Positions 15,930-24,818 are shown, counted from the first letter of the stretch. The stretch: 64,000 nucleotides of DNA from Desulfofundulus luciae (GCF_030813795.1 NZ_JAUSUX010000007.1:62001-126000), one strand, 5' to 3'. A program made the numbers and translations. Notes: generated by a model not told the origin, from the letters alone.

Positions 15930-16011
15930 CAGGAATAACCGATCTCCTGTGAAAATCCTCCAGCTTCTGTATCTTAAAATGACAATCCTGGCAAAGTTCA
16001 TTTTCCACTTC

Positions 16012-17142
16012 TTAACGGTATTCCGCTGTGACTTCCTTCCCCTTTTTCCTGAGCAAACGGATTAATTGTTCGATGGTCCGGTGCTTGTAGGCGCAATCTC
16101 CGGCCGGATTGACGGCCAGCCCCACGATAAAATGGATCACGTCCGCCCAAAGCAGGGTGGCCGCCAGCCGGCTGGCGCCGTCCCGGGCCTTTTGCAAATC
16201 CTCCGGGAGCAACTCCTGGCGCAGGTGTTCCAGGGCGTAAAGCACGGTCAGGGTACCCTCGGTAACCAGGTCAATGCCGGCAATGAAGCCTACCGGTGGC
16301 ACCCGGTCGCTGCGGGTGGAAAGGTCCACCTCTATTTTCCTGTCCAGAACGCGGGCCACAATGCTGGCCGTGGTACCCCCGCAGACCACCTTCACTCCGG
16401 GCGAGCGCACCAGTTTTTCCACCACCAGGGCATCGGCGGACCTGTCCATGGGGGGCCCGATCATTACCGTCACCTTACGGGGGACGAGAGCTTTCACTAC
16501 CACCACGCTGGTATCGTCACCCGGCCGGCCGGCATAAAGCTGGTGGCACCGCTGGATTAATTCCTTTGCCCAGGCTGTCGCGTCCAGGTTTCTGGCGGCC
16601 AGCTCCAAAAGAAAGGTGCGTACCCCGTCCCAGCCCCAGCCCCGGTTAAGGACGCCGCCAATACCCGCGTGCACCACCCCGTCGCTGATCAGCACCAGCC
16701 AGTCCCCTTCCCGGAAATCGAAAAAAGCTTCCGTAATTTCTTTGTCATTGATCACCCGCCGGATACGGCTGATTTCCCTCAACCGATCCCCGTGGCCCAG
16801 GAAGGCCCTGGGGTTGTCGTATTCCACCAGATAAGCCCGACCGGCGGCCATGACCTGCAGGATGGAGAAGGTGCTGTAAGCCAGCTTGCGCACCCTGCAG
16901 GTGGGCAGGGTCTGCACCAGGGTTTCAATGACTTCCTCGATTTCCCCGCCCATGCGCAGCATGGTGGCTGCAGTTTTGGTGGTCAAAGAAGAGAGAATAT
17001 TGGCCTTCACCCCGCTGCCCAGGCCGTCGGAAAGGACCACGATGGTGGAAGAGCGGGTTCGAACCACCTCAATGCTGTCGCCGCAGAGCTCTTCCCCGGC
17101 CTTATTTAGCTGAGCCCTCCCAATGTCAAGGGAAATTTTCAT
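16012..17142 (-). CDS. SpoIIE-like PP2C-family serine phosphatase
   Basis: 376 aa. The first ~220 residues form a PP2C/SpoIIE domain: DSIEV near 22-26, LSDGLGSG near 37-44 and ISDGVVHAG near 152 carry the metal-binding Asp residues, and GRPGDDTSVVVVK near 213-225 has the last acidic pair. The rest (about 230-376) is a separate unassigned domain. Such phosphatases are regularly encoded beside sensory-type [FeFe]-hydrogenase/PAS proteins, and here that protein is encoded immediately upstream (73-bp gap). Likely the output arm that dephosphorylates a regulatory protein in response to redox or H2 status. The name SpoIIE should not be taken as a sporulation role. Confidence 0.85.
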   Translation of the reverse strand: MKISLDIGRAQLNKAGEELCGDSIEVVRTRSSTIVVLSDGLGSGVKANILSSLTTKTAATMLRMGGEIEEVIETLVQTLPTCRVRKLAYSTFSILQVMAAGRAYLVEYDNPRAFLGHGDRLREISRIRRVINDKEITEAFFDFREGDWLVLISDGVVHAGIGGVLNRGWGWDGVRTFLLELAARNLDATAWAKELIQRCHQLYAGRPGDDTSVVVVKALVPRKVTVMIGPPMDRSADALVVEKLVRSPGVKVVCGGTTASIVARVLDRKIEVDLSTRSDRVPPVGFIAGIDLVTEGTLTVLYALEHLRQELLPEDLQKARDGASRLAATLLWADVIHFIVGLAVNPAGDCAYKHRTIEQLIRLLRKKGKEVTAEYR

Positions 17143-17215
17143 GAAAACTTGCCGCTGGAATACCCCCGATTTTATTCGAGGGAAGAGAGCGGCTCACCCC
17201 CCTTATCTACAGCCA

Positions 17216-18943
17216 CTACTCCTGCATCAGGCGAATTAACTGGCTGAGCAAAACCTTGGTTTCCGCCGTGGTTTCCCCCAAAAGCCCGGCAATTTCCTGG
17301 GCCACCTTCATCTGCTTGTTAATGACCTCCTGGGCCCGCTTGATAGTTTGGGTCTTCATTTGCTTTAACTCTTCCTGCTGCCGCCTCTCATGGGTGATGT
17401 CCACCAGGATGCCCACCACAACCTCCCCCTTTTCCAGGGGAAAGATTACTTCCCGGATGATCCGGTCGTATTCGTCATAGGTATGCAAGACATTCAAGGG
17501 TTCCCCGGTAGCCAGCACCCGGCGGAAGTTGGTGGCATCGATCAGTTGATCCAGCTTCTGCCCGGTGATCTCTTTCCCCTGCCAGCCAAACATCTCCCGG
17601 ACCGCCGGGTTCACTTCCAGGATCTCCAGGTGCCGGTTCACAATAATACAGCCGTTGGGCATGGCATTGATCACCAGGTTGGACATGGATTCCGCCCGGC
17701 GGCGCATGTAGGGGATGCACATCTGCACCTCGGCCATCCCCCAGTAGACCGCCGCAGCCTTTTCCCGGCAGGAGTTGTAGCCGCAGGCACCGCAGTTCAA
17801 TTCGTCTTCGGGAGTGTACTTACCCGTTTGCGCCAGTATTTGCTTGATGGCTTCCGCCGGCGGTTCGGGCCGGTAAATCTTGCGTTCCCGGTAGCGCCTC
17901 TGGAGCATGTTTAAGGGCAGGGGCCGGCCCTCCTCCTCCCGTGTGAGGGAGGCGGCGGAGGATCTGGCCCGGAAATATTCAATGATCCTCTGGCGGCGCA
18001 CGAAGATATCCCCGGCAGTCTCCATGAGGGGGCCGGCAATACACCCACCGTTACAGGCCAGCAATTCCATGAAGGCCGGGGGGTGTTTGATATACCCCCG
18101 CTGCAGCTGGGAAAGAAAATCAATGCAGTTGACCAGCCCCGATATGGCCACCACCCGGGTATCCAGCATATCGGTGCTCAAAGACAGGGTGTGCAGCTCG
18201 CCGCCTTCCACCGGGAAAAGGATGGCCCTTTGGGGGTGGGGAGGATCAAAATCCCCCGGAACAAACTGGCCGGGGGAAAGTCCCTCCGCTTCAAGCCACT
18301 GCCAGAGTTCATCAAATCCCAGCACCTCATCAACGGCATCGGGAAATTGCCTGGCTTCTTCTTTTTTGGCGATACAGGGTCCGATGAAGACCACCCGGCT
18401 CTGCGGGTAGTTTTGTTTGATCCACCGCCCGTGGGCGACCATGGGAGACACCAGGGGAGCAAGCCTGGAAATTAACTCCGGGTAGTATTTTTCCACCAGG
18501 TTCACCACCACCGGACAGGCAGTGGAAATGTACGATCTGTCTTTGGGCAATTGCTTTTGCGCCCGGCAGACCAGTTCGGCCCCCCAGGAAGTTTGCTGTA
18601 CCAGGGCAAATCCCAGAGCTTTGAGCATGGCGGGCAGGGTCAGGGCATACCCGGGGGGCAGCACGGCCGCAAAGGATGGGGCCACGCTGGCCACCACCGG
18701 GCCGCCGCAGGCCAGCAACTCCTTCACCCGCTCCCGGCTTAAGGATACCTTTTTTGCCCCCTGGGGGCAGGTCAAAACACACCGGCCGCAAAGGACACAC
18801 AGATCTTCCACAATGCGGGCACGCAGCTTGTCGTTTTCCGCTTCGATGCGGATGGCCTTGACCGGACAGGAACGGATGCAGCGGTAGCAGTCCCGGCAGC
18901 GGTCGGCCACGGTGGTGATGGGAAAGGATGCCTGTTCACCCAC
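17216..18943 (-). CDS. [FeFe]-hydrogenase-like sensory protein with PAS domain
   Basis: 575 aa. Two 4Fe-4S ferredoxin motifs (CRDCYRCIRSCP at 16-27; CVLCGRCVLTCP at 49-60) precede an H-cluster domain with degenerate but Cys-complete motifs: L1 STACP (140-144), L2 FIGPCIAKKEE (187-196), L3 ELLACNGGC (293-301). Then come a 4Fe-4S (Fe-S) domain with CGACGYNSC (about 383), and a PAS domain (about 415-520) with a C-terminal coiled helix. This matches the HfsB/HydS group thought to sense rather than turn over H2. The L1 cysteine lies in ACP instead of the catalytic TSCCPAW. It is encoded with a PP2C phosphatase downstream and the hydCBA operon upstream, suggesting control of hydrogenase expression. 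Confidence 0.88.
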   Translation of the reverse strand: MGEQASFPITTVADRCRDCYRCIRSCPVKAIRIEAENDKLRARIVEDLCVLCGRCVLTCPQGAKKVSLSRERVKELLACGGPVVASVAPSFAAVLPPGYALTLPAMLKALGFALVQQTSWGAELVCRAQKQLPKDRSYISTACPVVVNLVEKYYPELISRLAPLVSPMVAHGRWIKQNYPQSRVVFIGPCIAKKEEARQFPDAVDEVLGFDELWQWLEAEGLSPGQFVPGDFDPPHPQRAILFPVEGGELHTLSLSTDMLDTRVVAISGLVNCIDFLSQLQRGYIKHPPAFMELLACNGGCIAGPLMETAGDIFVRRQRIIEYFRARSSAASLTREEEGRPLPLNMLQRRYRERKIYRPEPPAEAIKQILAQTGKYTPEDELNCGACGYNSCREKAAAVYWGMAEVQMCIPYMRRRAESMSNLVINAMPNGCIIVNRHLEILEVNPAVREMFGWQGKEITGQKLDQLIDATNFRRVLATGEPLNVLHTYDEYDRIIREVIFPLEKGEVVVGILVDITHERRQQEELKQMKTQTIKRAQEVINKQMKVAQEIAGLLGETTAETKVLLSQLIRLMQE

Positions 18944-19009
18944 TTAAAGTGCCCCCTCGAAAATAGTTCGGCTTATATGACCTGGGTGACAATGTATTGC
19001 TCACAGCGT

Positions 19010-19281
19010 AAATACTCAGAAAAACCGTTATGACAAGGATGCGGCGCTGTCCGGAGCGAACGACTTGCGAAGCACCGATAACAGCACCCGGCGAACCCAG
19101 CACTCACCGGCAAAGATGCTCATTCCAAGGCAAATGCAAAAGGCAGTAGAAAATTTGGCCTTCGCAGTATGGCTTATTCAGTGAGTGCTGGGCGGCCCGA
19201 AGCGAGCCGCGGTGCTGTCGGCGCGAAGCACCGGAGTGAGCGGGGACAGCGCCGCAGCCAAATAGGGCTTACTGAATATTT
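19010..19281. repeat. Nested inverted-repeat element, locus 1
   Basis: 272-bp intergenic element bounded by AAATACTCAG (19010-19019) and CTGAATATTT (19272-19281). Its left ~85 bp and the hairpin inside match locus 2 (28862-29431). It contains one 97-bp hairpin unit (19096-19192), then short GC-rich dyads (GCGGC...GCCGC just after the hairpin and GGTGC...GCACC about 20 nt further). No coding potential. It lies between the 5' end of the sensory hydrogenase gene and the terminator of hydA. MITE-like or a structured RNA/DNA element; no known family recognised. Confidence 0.7.
19096..19192. repeat. 97-bp CCCAGCACTCAC hairpin unit, copy A
   Basis: Ends are perfect 12-bp inverted repeats, CCCAGCACTCAC and GTGAGTGCTGGG. 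Inside, AAGGC+AAAT (19127-19135) pairs with ATTT, a one-nt bulge and GCCTT (19153-19162). The whole 97 bp is identical to the copy at 28947-29043. Confidence 0.75.
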
Positions 19282-19314
19282 ACCCTCACAGCTTATGAAC
19301 ATTTCTACGATAAA

Positions 19315-19336
19315 GGACGGGGTTCCTGCCCCGTCC
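19315..19336 (-). terminator. Terminator of the hydCBA operon
   Basis: GGACGGGG (19315-19322) pairs with CCCCGTCC (19329-19336), 20 nt past the hydA stop; followed on the minus strand by UUUAUCG. Confidence 0.65.
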
Positions 19337-19355
19337 CTTGTCGCACCGCCCTTCC

Positions 19356-21392
19356 TTAAACCACCCAGGGCGGCTCGGCCTTGATGGCAATCTTAGTCTT
19401 GAAGACTTCTTCGGCGTTATCCAGGGTTACGTTGGTAATGATTTCATCGTTGACTTTAATGCTCACACCCCGGTCGCAGTGCTCCAGGCAGAAGGTTCCC
19501 TTCAGCTGCACGTAATCGGCGATGCCCATCTGCCGAGCCAGGGTCATGAATTTATTTAAAATGTCATAGGAACCTTTGAGGTAACAATTGGTACCCACGC
19601 AAACCGCTACCTCCACCGGGCGCTCGTCCCGGCGGCCGCTCACTTCTACGGGCTTGCCGCTGATGCGCCGCCGCGGGTAGTAGCGGGTATGCAGGGCCTG
19701 ATGGGTATTGGCGTTGGCCGGGCCGCCAAACCACCGTTCCAGGGCCCTGGTGACAAAAATGTTGTCCTGGGGCCTGTGCAACTGTTCCGCCCGGTCCAGC
19801 GCGTAAAGGCCCTTCATGCGTCCCAGCCGAGAAGCGGTATTGTTGGGGTAAGGCTGACCGCCGCCGCCAAGGCAGCCGCCGGGACAGGCCATTACTTCCA
19901 CGGCGTGGTAGAAAGCTTCTCCCGACTTGATGCGGTTGATGAGCTTCTCCGCATTGGCCAGGCCGTTTACCACCGCCAGCTTGAGGTTTTGCCCGCCGAT
20001 CTCCAGTTCTGTCTCCTTAATTCCCTGGATACCCCGCACCGGGTAAAAATCCACCCGCCCCACATCACCGGGGGACTGCTGGGCCGCAACAAAGCGCACC
20101 ACCGATTCCATCACCCCGCCCGAGGCACCGTAAATGACCGCCGCGCCTGAGCCCATCCCCAGGGGATTGTCAAACACTTCCGGCTCCAGCTCGTTAAAGA
20201 CAATGCCCGCTTCCTTAATCATCTGGGCCAGCTCCATGGTAGTGAGGACGAAATCCACATCGGGGACACCCCCGGTGGTAAATTCGGGCCGTCTGGCTTC
20301 AAACTTTTTAGCCGTACAGGGCATTACCGACACGCAGACCACTTCCGCCGGATTCTTACCAATCTCCCGGGCGTAATATTTCTTCACCAGGGAACCGAAC
20401 ATCTGCTGGGGAGACCGGCAGGTGGACAGGTTTTCCAGGAGGTCGGCGTGGAACTGCTCGGCATATTTCACCCAGGCCGGGCAGCAGGAGGTGAACAGGG
20501 GCAGCCTGCCGCCCTTTTCCAGCCGGCCCAGCAGCTCCATCCCTTCCTCGATGGTGGTCATATCGGCAGTAAACAGGGTGTCAAACACGCGGTCAAAACC
20601 TATTTTCCGCAGGGCCGCCACCATTTGCCCGGTCGCCTTTTCCCCGGGCAGCAGGCCAAACTCCTCGCCGATGGCCACCCTTACCGCCGGAGCTACCTGC
20701 ACCACCACCACTTTGCCGGGATCCTGGATGGCGTCCCAAACCTTATCCACTTCCGACTTGACCGTCAGGGCACCGGTAGGACACACGGCCACGCATTGAC
20801 CGCAATTGACACAGGCCACTTCCTGCAGGGGTTTGCCAAAAGCGGTGGTTACCCGGGTTTTGGAACCCCGGAAGGCAAAGTCCCAGATCCCCAGCCCCTG
20901 GACCTCCTTGCACATGCGCACGCAGTCGCCGCAGAGGATACACTTGTTGGGATTCTTTACCAGGGACGGGGAAGTATTATCCACCGGCATCTTTTTATCC
21001 AGATGACCGAAGCGGACCTCCGTCACCCCCATCTGGCGGGCCAGTTGCTGCAGTTTGCAGCTTCCGCTGCGCCCGCAACTGGTGCATTCCCGGTCGTGGT
21101 TGGCCAGGAGCAGTTCGATAATCATGCGGCGCAACCGGCGGGTGCGGGGGGTGCTGGTGTGAATAACCATGCCGTCGGCTGGAGGCGTTGAACAGGAGGC
21201 CACCAGCCCCCGGCCCTCCACTTCCACCATGCACATGCGGCAGGCCCCGTAAACGCTCAATTCAGAGTGATAGCAAAAGGTAGGCAGTTTGATACCGGCC
21301 CGGCGCACTACTTCCAGGATGTTCCTGGCATCATTTATTTCCACCACATGACCATCTACGGTAACTTTCCCTGCAGACATACTCGTTGGCAC
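19356..21392 (-). CDS. hydA: [FeFe]-hydrogenase catalytic subunit, NADH-linked (HydA/HndD type)
   Basis: 678 aa. Order: 2Fe-2S ferredoxin (about 5-80), His-Cys 4Fe-4S (HDRECTSCGRSGSC, 99-112), two 4Fe-4S (CILCGDCVRMC at 151-161; CVNCGQCVAVCP at 194-205), then the H-cluster domain with textbook motifs L1 TSCCPAWVKY (301-310), L2 MPCTAKKFE (357-365) and L3 EVMACPGGCLGGGGQP (499-514), a small C-terminal region and a thioredoxin-like 2Fe-2S domain (about 600-665; CVGTNC...C...CLEHC). Makes or oxidises H2, in complex with HydB and HydC, which provide the NADH site; trimeric enzymes of this type often bifurcate electrons between NADH and ferredoxin. The start could be the GTG at 21392 or the ATG at 21380. 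Confidence 0.95.
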   Translation of the reverse strand: MPTSMSAGKVTVDGHVVEINDARNILEVVRRAGIKLPTFCYHSELSVYGACRMCMVEVEGRGLVASCSTPPADGMVIHTSTPRTRRLRRMIIELLLANHDRECTSCGRSGSCKLQQLARQMGVTEVRFGHLDKKMPVDNTSPSLVKNPNKCILCGDCVRMCKEVQGLGIWDFAFRGSKTRVTTAFGKPLQEVACVNCGQCVAVCPTGALTVKSEVDKVWDAIQDPGKVVVVQVAPAVRVAIGEEFGLLPGEKATGQMVAALRKIGFDRVFDTLFTADMTTIEEGMELLGRLEKGGRLPLFTSCCPAWVKYAEQFHADLLENLSTCRSPQQMFGSLVKKYYAREIGKNPAEVVCVSVMPCTAKKFEARRPEFTTGGVPDVDFVLTTMELAQMIKEAGIVFNELEPEVFDNPLGMGSGAAVIYGASGGVMESVVRFVAAQQSPGDVGRVDFYPVRGIQGIKETELEIGGQNLKLAVVNGLANAEKLINRIKSGEAFYHAVEVMACPGGCLGGGGQPYPNNTASRLGRMKGLYALDRAEQLHRPQDNIFVTRALERWFGGPANANTHQALHTRYYPRRRISGKPVEVSGRRDERPVEVAVCVGTNCYLKGSYDILNKFMTLARQMGIADYVQLKGTFCLEHCDRGVSIKVNDEIITNVTLDNAEEVFKTKIAIKAEPPWVV

Positions 21393-21409
21393 TTCCTTTC
21401 ATCATGATA

Positions 21410-23290
21410 TTAGGCGGTGTAAACGGCGCCGAACTTGCATTTCTCCATGCAGGTGCCGCACTTAATGCATTTAACCAGGTCAATGGTGTGGGGCTGTTTT
21501 TTCTCACCGCTGATGGCTTCCACCGGGCAGTTCTTAGCACACAAACCGCAGCCCCTGCATTTTTCCTGGTCAATAAAGTAACTGAGCAGTGCCTTGCAGA
21601 CTCCCGCCGGACATTTTTTCTCCCGCACATGGGCTTCGTATTCATCACGGAAGTAGCGCAGGGTGGTGAGCACGGGGTTGGGAGCGGTCTTGCCCAGGCC
21701 GCACAGGGCACCGTCTTTGACCACCAGCGCCAGCTCCTCCAGCAGGAGGAGGTCTTCCTCCGTAGCCTTACCCTGGGTTATTTTGGTCAAGAGCTCCAGC
21801 ATCCGCCTGGTCCCTTCCCGGCAGGGAACACATTTGCCGCAGGACTCATTTTGCACGAAGGTCATGAAGAACTTGGCCACTTCCACCATACAACTGTCCT
21901 GGCCGATGACCACCATGCCGCCGGAACCGATCATTGCCCCCACCTGTTGCAGGGAATCGAAGTCCAGGGGCAGGTCCAGGTGCTCTTCGGTCAGGCAGCC
22001 TCCGGAAGGCCCTCCGATTTGCACCGCCTTGAACTTTTTGCCTTCCCGCAGGCCACCGCCGATGTAAAACACCACTTCCCGCAGGGTAATGCCCATGGGA
22101 ACCTCTACCAGACCGGTGTGAGCCACCTGCCCGGCCAGGGCAAAGGTCTTGGTACCGGGGCTCTTGGGAGTGCCGTACTGCTTGAACCAGTCCGCCCCCC
22201 GGGAAATAATGGGAGCCACGTTGGCCAGGGTCTCCACGTTATTGATGATGGTCGGGCAGCCCCAGAGACCGCTCTGGGCCGGGAAGGGAGGACGGGGACG
22301 GGGCATGCCGCGCTGGCCCTCAATGGAGGCAATCAAAGCCGTTTCCTCGCCGCAGACAAAGGCGCCGGCACCCTCTTTAATGTGGATGCGAAAAGCGAAT
22401 CCGCTGCCCAGGATGTTATCGCCCAAAAGGCCAACAGCCCCGGCATCGGCCACGGCCTTTTTCAACCGTTTTACCGCCAGAGGATACTCCGCCCGCACGT
22501 ATATGTAGCCTTCGTCCGCTCCAATGGCATAGCCGGCAATCATCATCCCTTCCAGCACCCGGTGGGGAGCGCCTTCCATCACGCTGCGGTCCATGAAGGC
22601 CCCGGGATCACCTTCGTCGCCGTTACAAATGACATATTTTTTGTCCCCCGCGGCAGACCGGGCAAAGGCCCACTTCCGGCCGGTGGGAAAACCCGCTCCG
22701 CCACGGCCGCGTAGACCCGAATCCATTACTTCCTTAATTACGTCCTCGGGAGTCATCTCAAATAGGGCTTTTTCCAGGGCCTGATAACCGCCGTGGGCCA
22801 GGTAATCATTGATATCCTCCGGGTTAACCAGGCCGCACAATTCCAGGGCCACCCGCACCTGATTCTGGTAAAAGGGAATATCTTCTTCCCGGGCCACCAC
22901 CTGGCCGGTAACCGGATGATGGTAGAGCAACCTTTCCACCGGCCGGTTGTGCAAGATGTGCTCTTCGATGATCTCCGGGACGTCCTCTTTTTTGACCTTT
23001 AAATAGAGCACTCCTTCCGGCTCGAATCGCACCAGGGGACCCATCTGGCAAAACCCGTGACAGCCGCTGATATTTAAAGCAGTCCCGGCATTTTCCTCCT
23101 CATGCACCAGCTCTACTTTATAAGGTAAACCTCTTTTGACCAGTTCCTCCCGGAAGGCTTCGTATACGCCCAGGGAGCCGTTGGCCACACAACCGGTACC
23201 GGCACAGATTAAAATGCGCAACTTTTCTTTAATCAGGGCCTCCCTGGCCCGCTCTGTGAGCGCCTTAAAATCCTGCCTTGATTTAAGCAT
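21410..23290 (-). CDS. hydB: Hydrogenase NuoF-like NADH/FMN subunit
   Basis: 626 aa. Thioredoxin-like 2Fe-2S domain (about 25-120; CAGTGCVANG, CHGFC), NADH/FMN-binding domain (about 170-410; GLRGRGGAGFPTGRKW, CNGDEGDPGAFMDRS), SLBB, NuoF 4Fe-4S (CGKCVPCREG near 515) and two C-terminal 4Fe-4S motifs (CRGCGLCAKNCP; CIKCGTCMEKC). It is a paralogue of the formate dehydrogenase subunit at 10053-12005 but lacks that copy's Cys-rich N-terminus. Start overlaps the end of hydC by 8 bp and 17 bp separate it from hydA, so the three are one operon. Confidence 0.94.
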   Translation of the reverse strand: MLKSRQDFKALTERAREALIKEKLRILICAGTGCVANGSLGVYEAFREELVKRGLPYKVELVHEEENAGTALNISGCHGFCQMGPLVRFEPEGVLYLKVKKEDVPEIIEEHILHNRPVERLLYHHPVTGQVVAREEDIPFYQNQVRVALELCGLVNPEDINDYLAHGGYQALEKALFEMTPEDVIKEVMDSGLRGRGGAGFPTGRKWAFARSAAGDKKYVICNGDEGDPGAFMDRSVMEGAPHRVLEGMMIAGYAIGADEGYIYVRAEYPLAVKRLKKAVADAGAVGLLGDNILGSGFAFRIHIKEGAGAFVCGEETALIASIEGQRGMPRPRPPFPAQSGLWGCPTIINNVETLANVAPIISRGADWFKQYGTPKSPGTKTFALAGQVAHTGLVEVPMGITLREVVFYIGGGLREGKKFKAVQIGGPSGGCLTEEHLDLPLDFDSLQQVGAMIGSGGMVVIGQDSCMVEVAKFFMTFVQNESCGKCVPCREGTRRMLELLTKITQGKATEEDLLLLEELALVVKDGALCGLGKTAPNPVLTTLRYFRDEYEAHVREKKCPAGVCKALLSYFIDQEKCRGCGLCAKNCPVEAISGEKKQPHTIDLVKCIKCGTCMEKCKFGAVYTA

Positions 23291-23795
23291 GGGCTTCCCT
23301 CCGTTCTTCTTTGCTTTCCCCCGCTTTTATAACCCGCAACACCCTTAAAACATCTTCAGTCGTCATCTGTCCGTGCACTTCCCGGTCGTTAATGGTTACC
23401 ACCGGGGCCAGCCCACAGGCCCCCAGGCAGGATACCGTTTCCACCGTAAACTGCAGGTCATCGGTTGTCTGCTGGCCTTCCGCAAGTCCCAGTTCCTTGC
23501 GCAGGGCAAAATGGATCGGTTCGGAACCCCGCACGTGGCAGGCCGTGCCGTCACAAACCCGGATGACATATTTGCCCTTGGGAACCAGGGAAAACTGGGC
23601 GTAGAAGGTGGCCACCCCGTAGACCACCGCTGGCGGAATATTTAAAGCCGTGGCAATATAGGTCAGTACTTCTTCGGGCAGGTAACGGTATTCTTGCTGC
23701 ACTTCCTGCAGGATGGCAATCAAATGCGACACCTTACCCTCGTGACGGGCGATAATTTCCTGCAACTTTTCAAACTTTCTGCCCGTTCCCTCCAT
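23283..23795 (-). CDS. hydC: Hydrogenase NuoE-like [2Fe-2S] subunit
   Basis: 170 aa from the ATG at 23795, chosen because GGGAGGGG lies 5-7 nt upstream; an ATG at 23810 would put that site inside the gene. The thioredoxin-fold domain carries C(DGTA)C...CLGAC, the [2Fe-2S] ligands of the NuoE/HydC family. First gene of hydCBA; its 3' end overlaps hydB by 8 bp. Confidence 0.93.
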   Translation of the reverse strand: MEGTGRKFEKLQEIIARHEGKVSHLIAILQEVQQEYRYLPEEVLTYIATALNIPPAVVYGVATFYAQFSLVPKGKYVIRVCDGTACHVRGSEPIHFALRKELGLAEGQQTTDDLQFTVETVSCLGACGLAPVVTINDREVHGQMTTEDVLRVLRVIKAGESKEERREAHA

Positions 23796-23919
23796 ACAAA
23801 CCCCTCCCATTCTTCAAAAGTTTTAGACTTTACCGATTCAAATTTTAATGATTTTTCCGCATACTACAATGAAAGCTAAATAAACAACATAAAACACATA
23901 AATCTCTTTAAAAAAGAAA
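23796..23919. other. AT-rich hydCBA promoter region
   Basis: About 125 bp, very AT-rich, between the hydC start and the bidirectional terminator. It must hold the hydCBA promoter. I found no clear Rex-type TTGTGAA...TTCACAA dyad and no -24/-12 element. Confidence 0.4.
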
Positions 23920-23938
23920 AAAACCCGTGGCGGGTTTT
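23920..23938. terminator. Bidirectional-looking hairpin terminator
   Basis: AAAACCCG (23920-23927) pairs with CGGGTTTT (23931-23938) with a 3-nt loop and an A-rich left flank. It ends the membrane HTH gene on the minus strand, whose stop codon is 9 nt away. Confidence 0.75.
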
Positions 23939-23946
23939 GGGAGTCA

Positions 23947-24705
23947 TCAGGAACTGAACAAGTTGACCAGGCTGTAGATTTTTAAAGGTCTCCCCACCGT
24001 GCCATATCTCAACTCCACCTTAACATAACCAATCTGCTCCAGGTAATCCATGTACCGCCTTACGGTAACCCGGGAAATACCCACCCCTGTGGCTATTTCC
24101 TCCGAAGAAACCCCCGTTTCGTTATGTTCCTCCAGATATGATAAAACCTGCTTTAAAGTCACCTTATTGAGCCCTTTGGGGAAGTCCGGCCAGAATTCCT
24201 GCTCGGATTCATCTTCCCCCATCTGCTCTTCCGGCCGGTTATCGCCGGCTTTTAAATGCTCCCCTGGCTGGAAAACCGGGTCACAGACAGTGGTTGCACC
24301 GGAAGCCGTATCCTGTCTGGTAGTGAGGTGCAAAACCAGCGGCTGGATAACCTCCAAAGTCTCCTTTACCGTCCGGATCAGCTCCGTCATTTGTTCGGTA
24401 CAGGGCGTTGCAACCCTTTCGGCGGGGTGTTCCCCTGCATGGCCATGCCCGGTGTTATCCCGGGATTGCCTCTGTCGCAAATAAAACCACAGGCCGGCGG
24501 CGCCAAGCACCACCGACAATCCCCAGAAGGCCAGGTTGAGCCCCAAAGCATAATGTATGGCCCCGCCGACCTGCCGGGTGTTGCCGGATACCAGCATTTC
24601 GATAATTACGAGGTTATACAGCGTAGCCAGGCCGGTCCCGGCAGCAACCAGCAAGGCAAAGATGAAGATCATATCGTGCCTTGAAAAGCGCATGGTTTTG
24701 TCCAC
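23947..24705 (-). CDS. Membrane-anchored HTH regulator (CitB/DcuR-like DNA-binding domain)
   Basis: 252 aa. Two N-terminal transmembrane segments (about 12-35 and 50-72) are followed by a polar linker (about 75-165) and a C-terminal helix-turn-helix domain (about 170-250) with GLNKVTLKQVLSYLEEHN, SSEEIATGVGISRVTVRRYM and YGTVGRPLKIY. That C-terminus is the type found in CitB/DcuR response regulators, but there is no receiver domain here. The design suggests a one-component regulator tethered to the membrane. It is transcribed on its own between the ACT/paaK genes and hydCBA. Ligand and targets are unknown. Confidence 0.75.
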   Translation of the reverse strand: MDKTMRFSRHDMIFIFALLVAAGTGLATLYNLVIIEMLVSGNTRQVGGAIHYALGLNLAFWGLSVVLGAAGLWFYLRQRQSRDNTGHGHAGEHPAERVATPCTEQMTELIRTVKETLEVIQPLVLHLTTRQDTASGATTVCDPVFQPGEHLKAGDNRPEEQMGEDESEQEFWPDFPKGLNKVTLKQVLSYLEEHNETGVSSEEIATGVGISRVTVRRYMDYLEQIGYVKVELRYGTVGRPLKIYSLVNLFSS

Positions 24706-24788
24706 TCCCCTGGCTGCAAAGAAAAAGGGCGTTTATTTGCCCCCATCGCCCTATACCAGTAAAGGCACGGCTAAATTGCAAAAGCAAA

Positions 24789-24810
24789 CCCGGCTGCTGG
24801 CCAAGCCGGG
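24789..24810 (-). terminator. Terminator of the paaK-ACT operon
   Basis: CCCGGCT (24789-24795) pairs with AGCCGGG (24804-24810), nine nt past the ACT gene; on the minus strand it is followed by UUUGCUUUUGC. Confidence 0.6.
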
Positions 24811-24818
24811 CTATTTGT

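Noticed and set aside
16012-17142. Bona fide sporulation protein SpoIIE
   Set aside because: It lacks the ten membrane helices and length of SpoIIE and sits with a sensory hydrogenase gene; only the phosphatase domain is shared.
23796-23919. Rex operator upstream of hydCBA
   Set aside because: No TTGTGAA-N6-TTCACAA-like dyad was found; only AT-rich sequence.
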